A stretch of 64,000 nucleotides of DNA from Metaphire vulgaris (GCA_018105865.1 CM030834.1:18287719-18351718), one strand, 5' to 3'; shown: positions 1-14,686, counted from the stretch's first letter. The notes: generated from the letters alone by a model not told the origin. Numbers and translations are program-made.

Positions 1-60
1 GACACGAACAAACTTTTTAACTATAAAATAAGCGACTTAACTATTACAATAACTAACCTA

Positions 61-592
61 CCAATCGCGAAAATCATGAGAAGAGAGATTCTGTTCTCCT
101 TCAAGATATCTTCAGAGGTCTTCAACTTCCAGCAAAGACAATTGACAAAATAATTATAATTGATATAATTTATCTACTAGACTATTTAACGCAGAGCTTC
201 TGTAGCGCCTTGTGATTACAATTTAAGCTTTGTCTTAGTTTTGAGCTGTGAATTTGTATTCTTCACCTCAGTTTAATCCTGGTCTGCGAACCGGAGATTA
301 TTATTATTAGCTGCTGCTGCTGTAATAAGTCAAAATTAATACAGAATCTAAATAAGTAAATGACACTTCCCTAACGCCGAGCTCTGCGATTTTCTGAACC
401 CAGGGCGCTACAGAAGCTCTGCATTAGTACAGAAGTTACATTACATTAGTTACAGAAGCTATGCGTCAGAAAAATTAAGATTGTAACAATTATAATAAGT
501 TTGTCAATTGTCTTTGCTGGATGTTGAAGACCTCTGAAGATATGTTAAAGGAGAACAGATTATCTCTTTCCTCTCATGATTTTCGTGATTGG
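61..592. repeat. Fold-back repeat with about 100-base inverted arms
   Basis: Arms 61-162 and 489-592 are inverted copies with a few mismatches (shared cores CAATC-CGAAAATCATGAG, TATCTTCAGAGGTCTTCAAC, CAGCAAAGACAATTGACAAA). Inner blocks 190-211 and 406-426 (GGCGCTACAGAAGCTCTGC) are also inverted. Looks like a fold-back or long-TIR miniature element. No target duplication seen. Confidence 0.75.
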
Positions 593-2351
593 TGACAGCC
601 GATAAATAATAATAATTTGTATCATTATTATTATGATTATGCAATATTATTATATATTATATATTTTTATTTATTTGTTATTGCTGCAGCAGTAGTTGTT
701 GTTATTGCTGTAGTTGTTGTCACTGTTGCTGTTCGTTTTTGTTCTCATAGTCGTTAGCATTCACTTAATCAAACGCCAACGAAGCGCACTGAATAAGAAG
801 CATTTGCGCTTTTATCGGATTTCGTTTTGCAGCACAATAACACTCGCCGATGTCACCAAGAGTTCCGCAATCCCTGCGTCAACCTGTATCTTATTCTCTG
901 TTAGACGGAATACCTTTTCACGCGTCTTCTTAATACAGCCACTGACATGAAGAAATCGCGCCGCGGACAAGCACCAATGTTTCCATCCGACTCCCTTCGC
1001 CCAGTCATTTAAGCCACTCTATACACGGGCTTTGCAGACCGAATCCCAGCATGGAGTCGCCTTCTGCAGATTCCCGCATACAGGCGCCGCGCTTCGAATT
1101 CTTGACCGCCGCCTGTAGTAGTGATAAGCCGAGTCTTTTCCTGACATCGATCTATCTCCTATCTGGCTGCAGTTCGACCATTTCTCCTATCCGCCCGTCG
1201 GCCATCTCTATTATTTCCCCGGTCGGTCCATCTATCTTCACTCCGCCAGCTTAATATGATTAATTTGGTCTGGTCGGTCGGGGATTTGTTCGCGTAACTG
1301 CGACGGCGGCGGCGGCGGCGGCAGCAGCAGCGGCAGCATCCGCGTTCCGCCGATGACTAAGTATCCAATATTGGCGGAGCAGGCACGGTCGCGATACGTC
1401 TTATCCCCGGGCCCTCGTCGGACCCCCCGGGCCCCCGACCCGCCGCCCACCGATCGGCCAGGATTAATGGACGACTGCGACCTTCGGCGATCCGCGGGCC
1501 GGCCGGGCCGCCGATCGCCGCGGAATTGTTTCCATTGTGTTCGTCCGGCGAGCAGCGGCGGCGGCGATAAATTTGCGGCCGACAGTCCGAGTTATTTGTA
1601 AGCTGCCCGCCGGTGTCATATTTTGGACACGAATTCCGCTCGGACGCCGTAATGAAACGAGAATGGCGAGAGGAAGGAGAGGGTTGGGCGGGAGGGGGAG
1701 GAATTGTGGTGAGAGAGAGAGAGAGAGGGGGGAGGAAGGGAAATTGAAAGGAGACAGAGAGGCAGAAACAGAAAAACAGAGACAGACAGAAGGAGATAGA
1801 GAAACAGAAAAAAAGACAGACAGACAGGCAGACAGGCAGGAAGGCAGGCAGACAGACAGACAGACAGAGACAAAGACAGACAATGACAAAAAGAGCGGGA
1901 ATTGAGAGTAGAGGGCCGACGAGAGAGAGGGCGTTAGATGTCATCCTTCGGTCAGTAATAGCCTTCCCATCGGTCACAGAGCAATTTAATATGTGCCAGA
2001 AACTAGAGACGCAGCCGCCGCCGCAGCCGACACATCGATCAGCCGACGGCGGCGGCGGCGGCGGAGGAGGAGGAGGGGGCGGAGGCGGCGGACACGGCAG
2101 CGTCGTGACCTGTCCACCGGTCCATCCTTCAGTAAACCCGCGGTAAGAGCTTTGCCTCTGACAGTCGGAGCTCAATTGCCCTCTGCAAAGCGGCGGCGGC
2201 GGCGGCGACGCCCATCTTTCGACGGCCGTTTCTTCCTCCCTCTCATGAGCCTCCGTTCGTCCGTGCCACGTCCTCCTTCCTCTGTCGTCTTCATTCAAAT
2301 CCATCGTCCTCTGTTTCAACTGCACTGTCATGCAGCGTTCCTATTTTAATA
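593..2351. other. Gene-free stretch: AT-rich, then CpG- and CGG-rich
   Basis: 593-1000 is AT-rich. From about 1,280 to 2,230 the base composition turns GC-rich, with CGG/CAG trinucleotide runs at 1302-1340, 2045-2095 and 2189-2210 and a GACA/CAGG-type purine tract at 1710-1890. Long open frames here come from the repeats. A CpG-rich regulatory or promoter region is possible, but I see no exon. Confidence 0.5.
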
Positions 2352-2441
2352 AATAGTCAACTTCCGAAAGCCCTTGTTCCCTGCAGAGAGCGGTATCTGA
2401 AATGTTCCAAAATGTCCAAACGTTGTGCGATGAGAATTTGA
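2352..2441. repeat. Dispersed repeat, copy 1
   Basis: TAGTCAACTTCCGAAAGCCC through GTTGTGCGATGAGA recurs at 3341-3427 with about ten differences over 90 bases, same orientation. Confidence 0.75.
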
Positions 2442-2825
2442 ACAATTTGATCGAAAGAGACCTTTTATGACAACGGGAGCGACATCTGCCTTTTCATCAT
2501 TTTAATTAATCATAATCATCAGTGACGGAAATTTCATGGAGATATCCATTTAGTGGTTGCATGGTGGCTGTATACCTTGTGTGTTCGTGTATATAGTATA
2601 GATGCCAATTGCATGCACGGTGAGGTTAGAATACCTTAGCGCATTCGATGCGATAATCTCTATTGAAATCCGTTCTCTGCTCTGTGCAGAAGAACTCTTT
2701 CAGGCAGCGTCATGCCTCCGCCACCAGTGCACAAAAGTCGGCCATTTTGCCAATATGCAGTATATATGAGGCAGTTTGTATTTATTTTTAAGATTTGATT
2801 TCAATACTGGAATTCCCTTTTCAGG

Positions 2826-2827
<2 letters not shown>

Positions 2828-2909
<82 letters not shown>

Positions 2910-3249
2910 TAAATATATTGAATATATATATATATATATCGCCAAGTCAAGTTGGAATCCTTGAGGGGGAGTATGGGCTAAATTCAGTGGATGGACGGAC
3001 GATGACAAGGGTTGTGGGAAAGGTGATCCCTCTGTTGTGTGTGTGTGTTCTTTCTCGAGTGATCTGATTGTCGTCGCCGTGAACGCTGTCAACGGTGGCT
3101 TTGAAAACGTCCGATCATCACGTACACCGCGAAACCCAATCCTTCTCAAAATATTTCTCCATAATCTGACAAAATCGTTTACGGGGTACGGGGTGGGGAA
3201 GGACAGGAGAAAAAGCCGCCAGCTTGTCCTGATATGGCATGAATTTCAT

Positions 3250-3346
<97 letters not shown>

Positions 3347-3436
3347 AACTTCCGAAAACCCTTGTTCCATACAGAATGTGGTATCTGAAGTGTTCCAAAA
3401 GTTCCAAGCGTTGTGCGATGAGAGGATGAGAGTTAG

Positions 3437-3477
<41 letters not shown>
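2828..3477. repeat. CA, CT and AT microsatellites around dispersed repeat copy 2
   Basis: (CA)n at 2828-2906, (AT)n at 2922-2939, (CT)n at 3251-3292 running directly into (AT)n at 3293-3343, dispersed repeat copy 2 at 3341-3427, then (AT)n at 3440-3477. Open frames of THTH, SLSL or IYIY type here are repeat artefacts. Confidence 0.9.
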
Positions 3478-3479
<2 letters not shown>

Positions 3480-4245
3480 AAATGAGATCCTGTGTTTTTA
3501 GGTGACGGTATACGAGCCGGTACGGCGTACCGGAAAACGCTAAACTACCGGTACTTCATGTTTTTCTGACATCATTACGTTCAAAACTGTACAGTTTTGC
3601 GTTAACTGCATCTTTTACTGTCTCTCCTTCCAATTTTGGTTTTGACGAATTTTGTTTTTATACAGTACATGGATCAAACGTGGCCGTATAAAGGCTTCTG
3701 CATGTGATCGCGGCATAATATATAGAATTTTCTATAAACGCCTATATAGCTAATATGACAGCAATTATGTAGCGCTACGCTCTCAATGCATCATTAATGC
3801 TAGAATCCTGTTCAACGACAATATGCAAATACCAGGCGCTACATAATTCCTGTCATTCTAATATTGCGTACCGCGGGAAATTTTTCCCCCAAAAAGCACC
3901 GTTGTAATCCATCGATCACGAGGCATTCATGACCGTTTGTAATCGAATAGTCATGATACGTGTTTTCGCGTTGTCCTGAGTCGTTGGGCATTGGGCAATA
4001 TTGTTATTTTTGCTCTGCATGGAACAGAACTTTCGCCGCAAAAAAGTCACCCGAGTTAAGTAAACGAACGGCAGACGCGTGCCTGAGAGACATCATGCGC
4101 TGCATGCATGGTATATGGCGACCACGAATGACCCGTGTATATAGACAGAACAGCCTCAGTCTGCATGTGTGTGACTTGCTTTTATACGACAAGAGACGGA
4201 CCACGCGGTCAATGGTCAACGCCGTTGGCGCAATGAAGACCCCGC
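3478..4245. other. No gene seen; short inverted repeat
   Basis: Unique-looking sequence with an inverted pair ATGACAG-AATTATGTAGCGC at about 3755-3775 and 3837-3860, possibly a small miniature element. No exon supported. Confidence 0.4.
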
Positions 4246-4404
4246 CGGTCGGTCGGTCGGTCGGTCGGTCGGTCGGTCGGTCGGTCGGTCGGTCGGTCGG
4301 TCGGTCGGTCGGTCGGTCGGTCGGTCGGTCGGTCGGTCGGTCGGTCGGTCGGTCGGTCGGTCGGTCGGTCGGTCGGTCGGTCGGTCGGTCGGTCGGTCGG
4401 TCGG
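4246..4404. repeat. Perfect (CGGT)n tetranucleotide array, about 40 units
   Basis: About 159 bases of uninterrupted GGTC repeat, with a second run of about seven units at 4562-4590. All three forward and reverse frames translate without stops (VGRS, PTDR), which makes long false open frames. Confidence 0.95.
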
Positions 4405-4954
4405 ACGGAATGGACGAAAGCATACCGCGGTCCGTCGGGGCACCGTACGACGCTGCAGCGGCAAAGAGCACTGGAAGAGAAGGAAGGAAGGAAGGACGGA
4501 GGGACGCCATCTTCCTGAAGAGAACAGAAGGCATCTAGGCGATAGAGGAGGACGAGGAGGAGTCGGTCGGTCGGTCGGTCGGTCGGTCGGCGAAGGGCAA
4601 AAGACCAACAAATCACATCAACTTAACGCTCTGGGCCCGACTGCTTATAATGAGCGACCGGTCGGAGGTGAGATCCTGATGATTACAAATTGCCTCCAGG
4701 ATCATTCGCCTCTTTCTCTCTGCGCCTGTCTCTCTGCCTCTGCCTCTACTCCTGCCTCTCCGGTTTTACCATCCCTTGTAAGTGCCTCGCAACTGCGTCC
4801 TCGCATATATCAAAGACGCTCGGACTCGTTTCAGTGACACGAACAGTCGCGCCGAGCATACTATCTTAATTTGAGGCAATGGACTACGAACTGGAAAACG
4901 AGGAAGAGGAAAGAAAAAGAAAAGATTGGACGGAGAATATATATATATAAGATT

Positions 4955-4956
<2 letters not shown>

Positions 4957-5020
<64 letters not shown>

Positions 5021-5024
5021 TAGG
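4957..5024. repeat. (AT)n microsatellite
   Basis: Near-pure AT dinucleotide run of about 65 bases. Confidence 0.9.
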
Positions 5025-5257
5025 AAGAATGAATTATCGCAGACGACCGAAGGTTTTGCGTTGACTCCGTTATCACGTGATTTTCAATTCTGCCTCAGAC
5101 AAGCGCTATATAAATTCCAACATCATTCGTGTGGCCGAGTCACGTTAAGCGCGACAGTCTGTCGGACGTTCAACTGTTATCGAAGAAAATGTATTTACGT
5201 ATTTCTCTGCGTTTTAAGCTCCTCCTCCTCCTCCTCCTGCTTAATCGTCGCTTTTAT

Positions 5258-5444
5258 CGGGGGCGTAGCGACGGGGGGGTTATATCGGTATATATACCCC
5301 CAAAATCAGTCTACTTTAAAGTTTTTTATGTGATTTATATGCGGTTATTATGTAGTTTATATGGTTTATTTGGCTTATAGTTAAGATTTGTACCCACCCA
5401 AAATATTTATACCCTCCCAAATCAAATTCCTGGCTACGCCCCTG
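5258..5444 (+). mobile_element. hAT-like miniature element, family A copy 1
   Basis: Termini CGGGGGCGTAGCGACGGG and GGCTACGCCCCTG, flanked by the perfect 8-bp duplication GCTTTTAT. Body shared with 15910-16090 (inverted) and 34320-34492: TATATCGGTATATATACCCC, AAAATCAG-CTAC-TTAAA, and AATCAAATTCC before the right end. Non-autonomous. Confidence 0.9.
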
Positions 5445-5452
5445 GCTTTTAT

Positions 5453-6858
5453 CTCCGGCTTTGCCCGTTCTCCGTCATGTTTCGCCAACATTCCCGCGTC
5501 CACTCGTTTTAAGTTCTACGCCTATAAGTTTTTTTCTTTTATTTTGAAAGCCATCGTCGTTTTTGATCCGCGATAATCTATTATAAGTACTGTACAACGA
5601 GACTCAGCTGCGTGGAGTACAAGGGAGGTGCATGGCGATCTCTGATTCGTGCACTGCGCGTGCATCAGACGAACACCCTCCAGCCCCCACCCCCACCCTA
5701 ACCCAACCCCAGCCCCCATTCGTTGTCTTTCCCCTTCCCACCTCACGTCCGTCGGGGCGCCACTCTAGTCGCCTCCGACCGACATCAAGATCAAAAGGGG
5801 TCAGTAATTAGGTGGCGTAATGACCGGCATCGAACCGTCGTCTCTCCCCCCCCCCATCCGGATCAAACCCATATACGATGACTTAGCACGCTATATCCAC
5901 CGCCCCGTCCGACTGTCATATTCGAAACGGAAGCAAGATACAAATACAACAATACCTTAGTAATATCCTCAAATGCAATAATAATAATCATCATCATCAT
6001 CGCGCTTTCATCATCATCGTCGTCGTCATCGTCGTCGTCTTCGCTCGTTGGACCCCTTCTGTTCGCCGGGGCTAATTTACCTCGTCTACGACCGGAAAAC
6101 GCCGAAATTCATTATCCCGCGGTTGTGGCGTCCGTCCCGTGTTCTTTTGCCGCTATTATTTATTAACACATCCTCCCATCTTCGGTTATTATTGGTTTTA
6201 CGATCTAACACACGAACACACACACACAGTCACATATTATTTTTTATAGATTTCGGAGATTCTATAATAGCCGCCTTGCCAGATACAGATAAGAAGCTGC
6301 ACGTGAAATAATTACTGTTTTGCTGGCGCATTTAAGCAGGCGCTGAAACCAACCTCGAACGCCAAGATGGTCATAAAATAAACGAAAACAATAAAAATTT
6401 ATATGAAAATTACGATAAAAATAAAATAGAACTCTTAAGTTTACGATGTGAGTTGCGTGTCGCATCACGCTCTCACTTTACTGACAAACTTTTCCCATTT
6501 GTTTTATTAGTATTGCTACGTCTTAACCCATTCAATCAGTGAAATCGACGTATGCACTTCTTCAGTAATTAAACATTGTAATAATGTTATACAAATGAGA
6601 CTAATTTCAGTATCAATAAGACTGCGAAAGCAAGAGTTTCAACAAAGTAGTATATAGACTAAATGGCATAGTTGTTAACTTGAGTTTTGATGGTCAGTGG
6701 TAGTAGCTTCGTGTGAGATTCCAATCGAGTGTCAATAGACTTTTATTAAGAGGTTTTAATATATACGCATAATATAGGTTTCGTCTCTTCATCAACGAGT
6801 ATCATTAATCCATGCCTGACTCGCTTCGATTTCAAGAGTTGGTAAGCGTTTGTCCGAT

Positions 6859-6919
<61 letters not shown>

Positions 6920-8176
6920 TACCAGCGTTTTAATTCACCGTCAACGAAGCAATAAGACTAAGATATGGCCTGACAGCTAACAATTATTAACTGATCGAGA
7001 TTCTTTCAGGCTTTGTATATATATGGTTGAAGTCTAATGCTGACTTTGAGAGCTGATGGCCGCTGCTTTGTTTCGTAGAAATTAGATTTAAAATAAAATC
7101 TACCGAAGCTGCACGCCACCGCACGATGTCTGTTCTGCCAACAAGCGTTGCACTTCTGTCCTTGCCTCGATTTACGTTTTCGTTGTCTTCTTTCCCGCCA
7201 ATATATCCGTTGGTTTGTCTGCGTATTTTTTCTCTATTTCAAACATAAGACGCGCTATGAGTGTGTGCGTGTGTGTGTGTGTGTGTTCGTGCGTGCGTGT
7301 GTATGTGTTTGTTCGTGTAAGGCATGTCGTCCCTGACTCCCAAGCTTCCAGTCACCATGGCTACTGCCCGGCGCCACGGTTGAAGGCCCTTCCTCGAGAT
7401 GATTTATGACATGCGTCCAGTCGTCGCACGACCCGTCTACACCCCTTCTCCTTCCTCATCCCCACACCACCCTCCCCGTGTTCGCAGCGGCTGTTCGTTT
7501 TTCCTTCCCGCAAACCCACCCACCCACCCACTCCGCCGCCCACCCCCTCCCTCCCTGTTCGCCACTTTGCTTTACCGATACGTCATGCGTGAACGACATA
7601 AAGTTGTCATGGCGGACGTTTGCCGGTGCATATTTTATAAGCAGACGAGAGCGCAGAGGTCGTTACGTATGCTAATCTGTCGTCCTGCCCTCCTATAAGT
7701 AATCTGCTCATCGCATGCCTTACTTCGGCTCCGGAAGAGACGGGGACCGTCGAATGCGCCGACGCCACGCTGTCTGATGCCGCGTGGACACCGAGCAGCA
7801 GCCGATGACGACGACGACGACGACGACAACGACGACGGACCTGGTGTATACCGTTCACACACGAAGAGAGCAAGGGAAGCGAGACGATGACGACGACGAT
7901 CTTGATGAATTGTTTTCGTAATAATTCTGTATGTTTGTCTGTCTGTCTGTCTGCCTGCCTGCCTGCCTGTCTGTTTGTCTGCCTGCCTGTCTGTCTGTCT
8001 GTCAGCCGACCGTATTTGACATCGACTGGCAGCGGTCGACCGTGTTTTAGTCGCCGGTGAAGTCTGTCGGAGCGAATCAGGAAAACTGTCCGTCTGTCTG
8101 TCTGTATACGCGGCGGCAGCAACGTCTTGTTGTTGGAGAGACGTTTCTTCTTCTTCTTTCTCTCATACAGACGACC
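5453..8176. other. No gene seen; scattered short repeats
   Basis: Contains a CAT/CGT trinucleotide stretch near 5985-6040, (AT)n at 6862-6915, (GT)n at 7260-7312, a CGA run near 7808-7835 and a CTGT/CTGC tetranucleotide tract at 7933-8003. No exon supported. Confidence 0.5.
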
Positions 8177-8499
<323 letters not shown>

Positions 8500-10171
8500 T
8501 TAGGTGGCGCTCTGGAGAGTGTTCCGGTACTCTAGCGTCGACAATTTCCTGCTGTTCGAGCACCGGATGTGATGAATCTGCCTCGAGAAATGATTCAGGG
8601 AGGTACCGGTGCTGGCTGGTTGCAAGAGAAATAGGAGGAAGAGGAGGAGGAGGAGGAGGAGGAGGAGAAGGAGGCGGAGGAGGAGGAAGAGGATGAGGAT
8701 GAGGAGGAGGAGGAGGAGGGAGGGAAGGGCGACATTCCGATGAGTGGAAAAATGGTTTATGGCGCATCCTTTCTCCGCGGAGAAGAACCTATTTTAATAA
8801 TATCGATCAATCATTCAATCAATCAATCAGTCGTTCAATCAATCAATCAATCAATCAATCAATAGTCAGTCGGCTGGCAATTCGTTGCTTGTGTATAATC
8901 GAAGCGTTGATTGATTGCGGAGCGAAAGAAAGAAAGAACGAACGAACGAACGAACGACTACGTCATCAGTCACGAAGATGACGTGTGCGGTTGTCATTAG
9001 CAACGACCATCGATCATCAGAAACGGCGATCAATTCACAGAACGCTCGCTACTCGCGAGTTTTTCACTAATTCATCTGCTAACGCGCCTACTTTTTCCGC
9101 TCGTGCCAAGCACCGAGCCCGATTGAGGACATACGAAAGGGCGTTGCATGCATCTGACAGCCTGCACTGCCTGCAGAGCTGGTGGCTTAACTCCAGCCAC
9201 TGATTATTACGGCTGACTCCTGCATGGTGACGTCAGATATTTCCTTAGGGTGGGAAAAAGTTGGTCCGACCATGGTCTATGGTCTGACGCTAACTGCTTA
9301 GAAAAGCGGACTAGACCCCCAACCCTACACCAAAATTAATTTCAGACCTCTGCGAAGGTCGGATGGTTAATACAGTACCTGCGACCCGCTCTCCCCCCAA
9401 TGGATACACTTTCTCGACCAGTGGACTGTTACCCACCCCACCCGCACCCCTTCCCCCGGCATTGCACATTAGAGAGAATATCAGCAGACTGGAATTAGCT
9501 ATACTTCAACTAATCAGGAAGCCCACTATGTACGTTCTCCGGTTTGCATGTCCGTAGCAAATTGTCTAAACACAGGAAGATGACGAAAACGGAGACGAAT
9601 GTATAGACATTGTCTTCTAATGCGTTCTTTTAATTTTTGCTCAAAGGTCAATTGAACGCTTCGAATATCATGATTAAGAAAAGCTAATCTGCCCGATGGG
9701 CATTAGGAACAACAGTAATGGATTCGATCACGTGATGCAGCTGACTCGGTCAAGTATTTTCCAGATAATAAATTTTGTTGATGCGTGACTGATAGCCAGT
9801 CGGCGAATTTTGCAATTGATCCAAAATAGATGAACATACTTCTCGAAGCAGATAAGAATACTTATCTATCCACACACACACGCACTCACTCACTCACCCA
9901 CCCACATACACACGTACACACATGCGATCTTACTTACTGCACCGGGTGCAGTTGTCCCTTTTCCCGGTTGCCACTGTGTTCTCGCCCTCGAAGAAGGCGA
10001 GACACGTCGTCTCGCATCTGGTGCCCTGCGTCTAATAGGCGCGTCAACGAAATACGAGCGTAAATCTGATGCCTGCAGGGTACCAGCGTCGATAATTCGT
10101 CGCAGAGTCTCGCCACCCGACGAGAGGAGTCGGACTCGGGAGATATAATTAAGAGCTACCTGCGCCACCTA

Positions 10172-10206
<35 letters not shown>

Positions 10207-12250
10207 TAGGCTTCCGTTGGTCCGTTGTTGGCCGCGCGGATCCAGACCGGATAAATCACTTGATAAAGTAATTACTCCGGCAGAATAGACTGGTAAGCCG
10301 GTCAGAGGTCGAGCACAAATTATACGTTTTGATGAGGATTGGTGGATAGAAGAGAGGATGAGGAGGAGGAGGAGGAATGGAGGAGGAGGAGGAGGAGGAG
10401 GAAACGAATGGGAAGAGGAGAACGCCATAAGTCGCAGGAAGAAGAAAACTTCGGTGACAGATAATAATAGACAGAACAGAGAGAAATCGCGGTTGCCATG
10501 TTAGCATTGGCGTTGCCAAGGCGGGGGGAGCACGTGACTCTATTCCGGCTGGGATCTGTCGTCGTGGGATTTGCGCAAAATCAGAGAATTTTTTGGTGGG
10601 TGGGTGGGTGGGGTGGGGTGGGATGAGTGCAAGAGTAGCGATAGACAAACTGGCGCTAATGTGTCAAAAACTCTTCCATTACCTTTTCCAGCTCGTTTAC
10701 CTTTTTCAGCTATTCCGGAACCCTGGCTATGCCGCTGAAATGAGTCTCTTAGGACATTGACAACGAGAAAATTTTCGACCGAACGAAGCGAAATAATTTT
10801 ACGAGAAATATGAGACCAGGGCCCAGGGCCAGGGAGCCGTGGCCCCCAAGGAAATGAAGAAAAAATTTATAATGTATTAGATAAAAATTGATGCGAAATG
10901 TGCAATAAATTCGCCAAAAATTGCCAAAATTGTTCAAAAAATGTAAAAAAATCTATAAATTTGCCAAACTTGGCCAAAAAATTGGCCAAAAATTGCCCCA
11001 AATTGCCCAAAAATTGGCCATAAAAATTATCTTCCCTCTCAATAAAAGTGTGAAATGACGCTACTGTATGAGACAGGATTTAGTTGTAACTTGTAAGATT
11101 TCGCTATAACGCACTCGCGAAGCAGAACAACTTACTCATTATGCACGTAATCCTGGACGGCAATACACTGTAAAACTAACTTGCAAATTGTCCGGGTAGT
11201 GTTAGTGTGCGCATATTCTAGGGCACGATTGAAATTTTTTCTATGCAGGAGGAGTGGTCGTGAAATTGAACAAAAATACAGATCTGGTTTTAAAGAATAC
11301 GAAAAATATAGCAAATTGGGACGAAGTCTTTTACACCAAGAAGAGATTTCTTCGTCTTCTTATTCGCTGACTTCGATGTTGATCGTTTTTGCGACAGTCT
11401 CGACAAATAATTAATATAATATTTTCGGCACGATTTATTTTCTTTCGGCCGCGCGAGGAAAGCTCCGCCACGGGGCGTGCGAAGTGCGATGTCGAACAAC
11501 GGCACCTGCCCACATGTAGACCGAAGGACTGCACTTGGCGCAAAGTGATATGAGGCGCTCCGTTATGCTCCGTTTGTCCGTCTCATCTAATTGTTCGGCT
11601 GATAAGTTGCCGTTGTGTTTATGGAAACAGCACCAACGCTAAAATGCTGAAGGTGAAAGGTCAATCGAGAATGGCAACAGAAGCCAACAATCAACGCAAT
11701 AACGAAGTTCATGAACATCAGCTGCAATAATAATTTTAAAAATGGCGCTCTCGGGGTCATGAGTCATCGCAGCTCTTGTTCCGATCTTTGAAGAGAAATT
11801 CTTTCCTTCGACGACGTCACACTTAAATACGAGTGACGTCATTCGTTCTCGATTTCGCTAATTGAAACTATCCGATGTCTGTTTTAACAGTGTTTGGTGC
11901 TATGGTTGACGGCCAACAAGTGCGTCCACCCCCGACCACTCCACCCCCACCTCGATCCCTCACTCCCATCCACCCCATTTCCGCTTCGTCTGGACCGACG
12001 ATAGTTCCGAACTGTCGACTCTGAAGTTGAAACCGTCAGACGTCGAAATGAACTGGGACGTCGACCGTCGTCGGGGTGAGATTAGTTTCGAGTGAGTACG
12101 GTAAATGTCACGAGATCTGTCATCACACGAAGACGAAGACACGTATTTAACGATCGGACGACTGAGAAGTCGCGAAGTGACGGTTGCTCAGACGCTAGCA
12201 CATGACAATCGACTATGACATGACAAATAGACGCAGAGCAGACGTGCGAG

Positions 12251-12252
<2 letters not shown>
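8500..12252. other. No gene seen; simple repeats
   Basis: GGA-rich tract 8632-8730, (AATC)n 8805-8864, (CGAA)n about 8938-8956, (CA)n near 9870-9920, (GAC)n 10171-10204, GGA-rich 10355-10402, GGTG run near 10594-10620, and AT-rich degenerate TTGGCCAAAAA units at 10910-11020. No exon supported. Confidence 0.5.
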
Positions 12253-12591
<339 letters not shown>

Positions 12592-13030
12592 GGAAAGAGA
12601 TATGTGGTCCGCCCTGTGGCTTTGGTAGTTTCGTTGCTCAGAGGGAGTTGGAAGTCGCGACGTCAGCGACTCGTACTGGGACAGCAGGATCGCAGGATTA
12701 TTCGAATCTAACATCTCGTCGATCGTTAGACGTCAAGTGAAACGAGGCAGATGCCAAAGAGCGCCCAAGAAGCCCAACCGACGATATAGACAAAGCCGTT
12801 GTTTATGTCGGCAATTTATTCCAGACGCGAAACCAATAGTAATAATTTATATAATTATTGTGGCCGACGGAGAATGTTATGTCGGAGAATGGTGGCGACG
12901 GAGATACTACTAGCAGGAAATTAATGCGGGACGAGTGATTTACGCCGAAGACGAGAGATAAATATATTCGAAATGCTGAGTCGAGATAAAACGAAGCATG
13001 CTAACTGCCTCAGAAACCTCGCTGAGTAGC

Positions 13031-13088
<58 letters not shown>

Positions 13089-13115
13089 AATAGAGAGAGA
13101 AGAGAGAGAGACAGA

Positions 13116-14626
13116 GAGAGACAGAGACATAGACATAGACAGATAGACAATCACACAAAGAGTTAAGATAAAAGGAGTATGGGATGAAAAACTATTGGGC
13201 GTAATAAGTTTCTGCGTTTGATCCTGTATATCCTGTACAGTGCCGGCCCAGAGGTACTTCAAACCGCGGACCGCGAGGATGGTTCTTGTGGACCGCCAAA
13301 GTTCTTTGAATATGCGTCTGAAAAAGTGCTGAGCCCCAATTTCAGTGGCTTTAAACATTGGAGAACATTACAAATTATCATACAATATTACTACAAATAT
13401 AATTATAGAACTGTTCTTGCTTTATTAATTGTGGACTGTCACAAAGTCGAACAATTAGCCTATATTATTTGTATTTCGGGATTTTGTCATCAGTATCTGT
13501 TGCTTTGGTTCACTTATAACAGAGGACCCGTAGTTAGGTCTGCTCAAAGTTGACTAGTACGCCGTAGTAGGCATAGAAACAATAGGACTTCCTTTGTGAC
13601 TAAATGGACCATTACAAACAACGAAAGACGTAATGTGGACCAGCTTCAAAATGTCTGTGTACCACCAATTTACTACCAATGCAAAATATTGGTTTGTCGG
13701 TTGCTAAAATTAGTCAAGAAACAAATACGGATTTAGAAACCGTGCATGCAGCTAGCGTGAAAACACAGCTTTGAAGGTAGATTTTGAATCGATTGACTTT
13801 TTGCAGATGAAAAGTGGCAAAAGATTAATTCTAGGAAGTCAAATTACGAATAACAACGCAACGAGCAGTCGGGCTGTAGGCTATTTGATCGTCATACAAT
13901 ATATCTATTGACTGTGATGTTGACGAATAATCGTGGAAGATAAGACCGAAATGATTTATAGTTCTTGTCTGAGAATAAATACAGATAACAAGCAGAATAC
14001 GGATAAAACAGTCGTTCGTCTTATCTAGATTTTATCTCGCCACTTTGTCGTGTGGATTATATACTGTACATGCAAAATAAATCGTCAATAATAGACAAGA
14101 AGTTTGAAAGTGTCTAAGCGGTATACGATTTTAATTATTATGCCCGATGCTATTTTTTCTCTCCTCCAAAGTTCAAACGATCGGTATTGAGACCTCGTGC
14201 AACCCGCTTTTTACGTCGGCGATCCTCTGAAAATTTGTTATACATTTTGCTGTTCATCGAGTCGTCATACAATCATCACACGATACAATCACCGTACAAT
14301 ATATATCTCTATAATATGTCTCTGTAGCCTGGCATAAACTGATACATCTCAGTACCACCGTAGCGTCGGATCATAATTTCCGACCAGCCAATCAGCAATA
14401 AAGTGTTTCAGTGAAACCGGGGAGATGAAGGGAAGGACAAAAAAGGAGGGAGTGGGCGATATCTGTCACCCCACCGGTTCACTCCACCCCACGGATTCGC
14501 ATCAATTATAGAGTCAGTCGGAACTGTCGGCGAACCAGCATATCCGTGCCGTCCAGTGAAAGACAACATAACACATGTGTAATTTCGTGTGTGCGTGTGT
14601 TTGTGTGAAATGAGAATAGAGGTATG

Positions 14627-14686
<60 letters not shown>

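Noticed and set aside
1357..2331. 324-codon minus-strand frame
   Set aside because: Made of CGG, CCT and CTGT repeat translation; no conserved block, and overlapping frames are equally open.
4004..4616. Overlapping 130-190 codon frames on both strands (VGRS, PTDR)
   Set aside because: Generated by the (CGGT)n array, which has no stop in any frame.
7933..8003. CRISPR-like repeat array
   Set aside because: CTGT/CTGC units are contiguous with no spacers; the genome is eukaryotic. The same holds for the other tandem arrays.
13239..13560. Possible hAT-like element beginning CAGTGCCGGCCC
   Set aside because: No matching right end or target duplication found.
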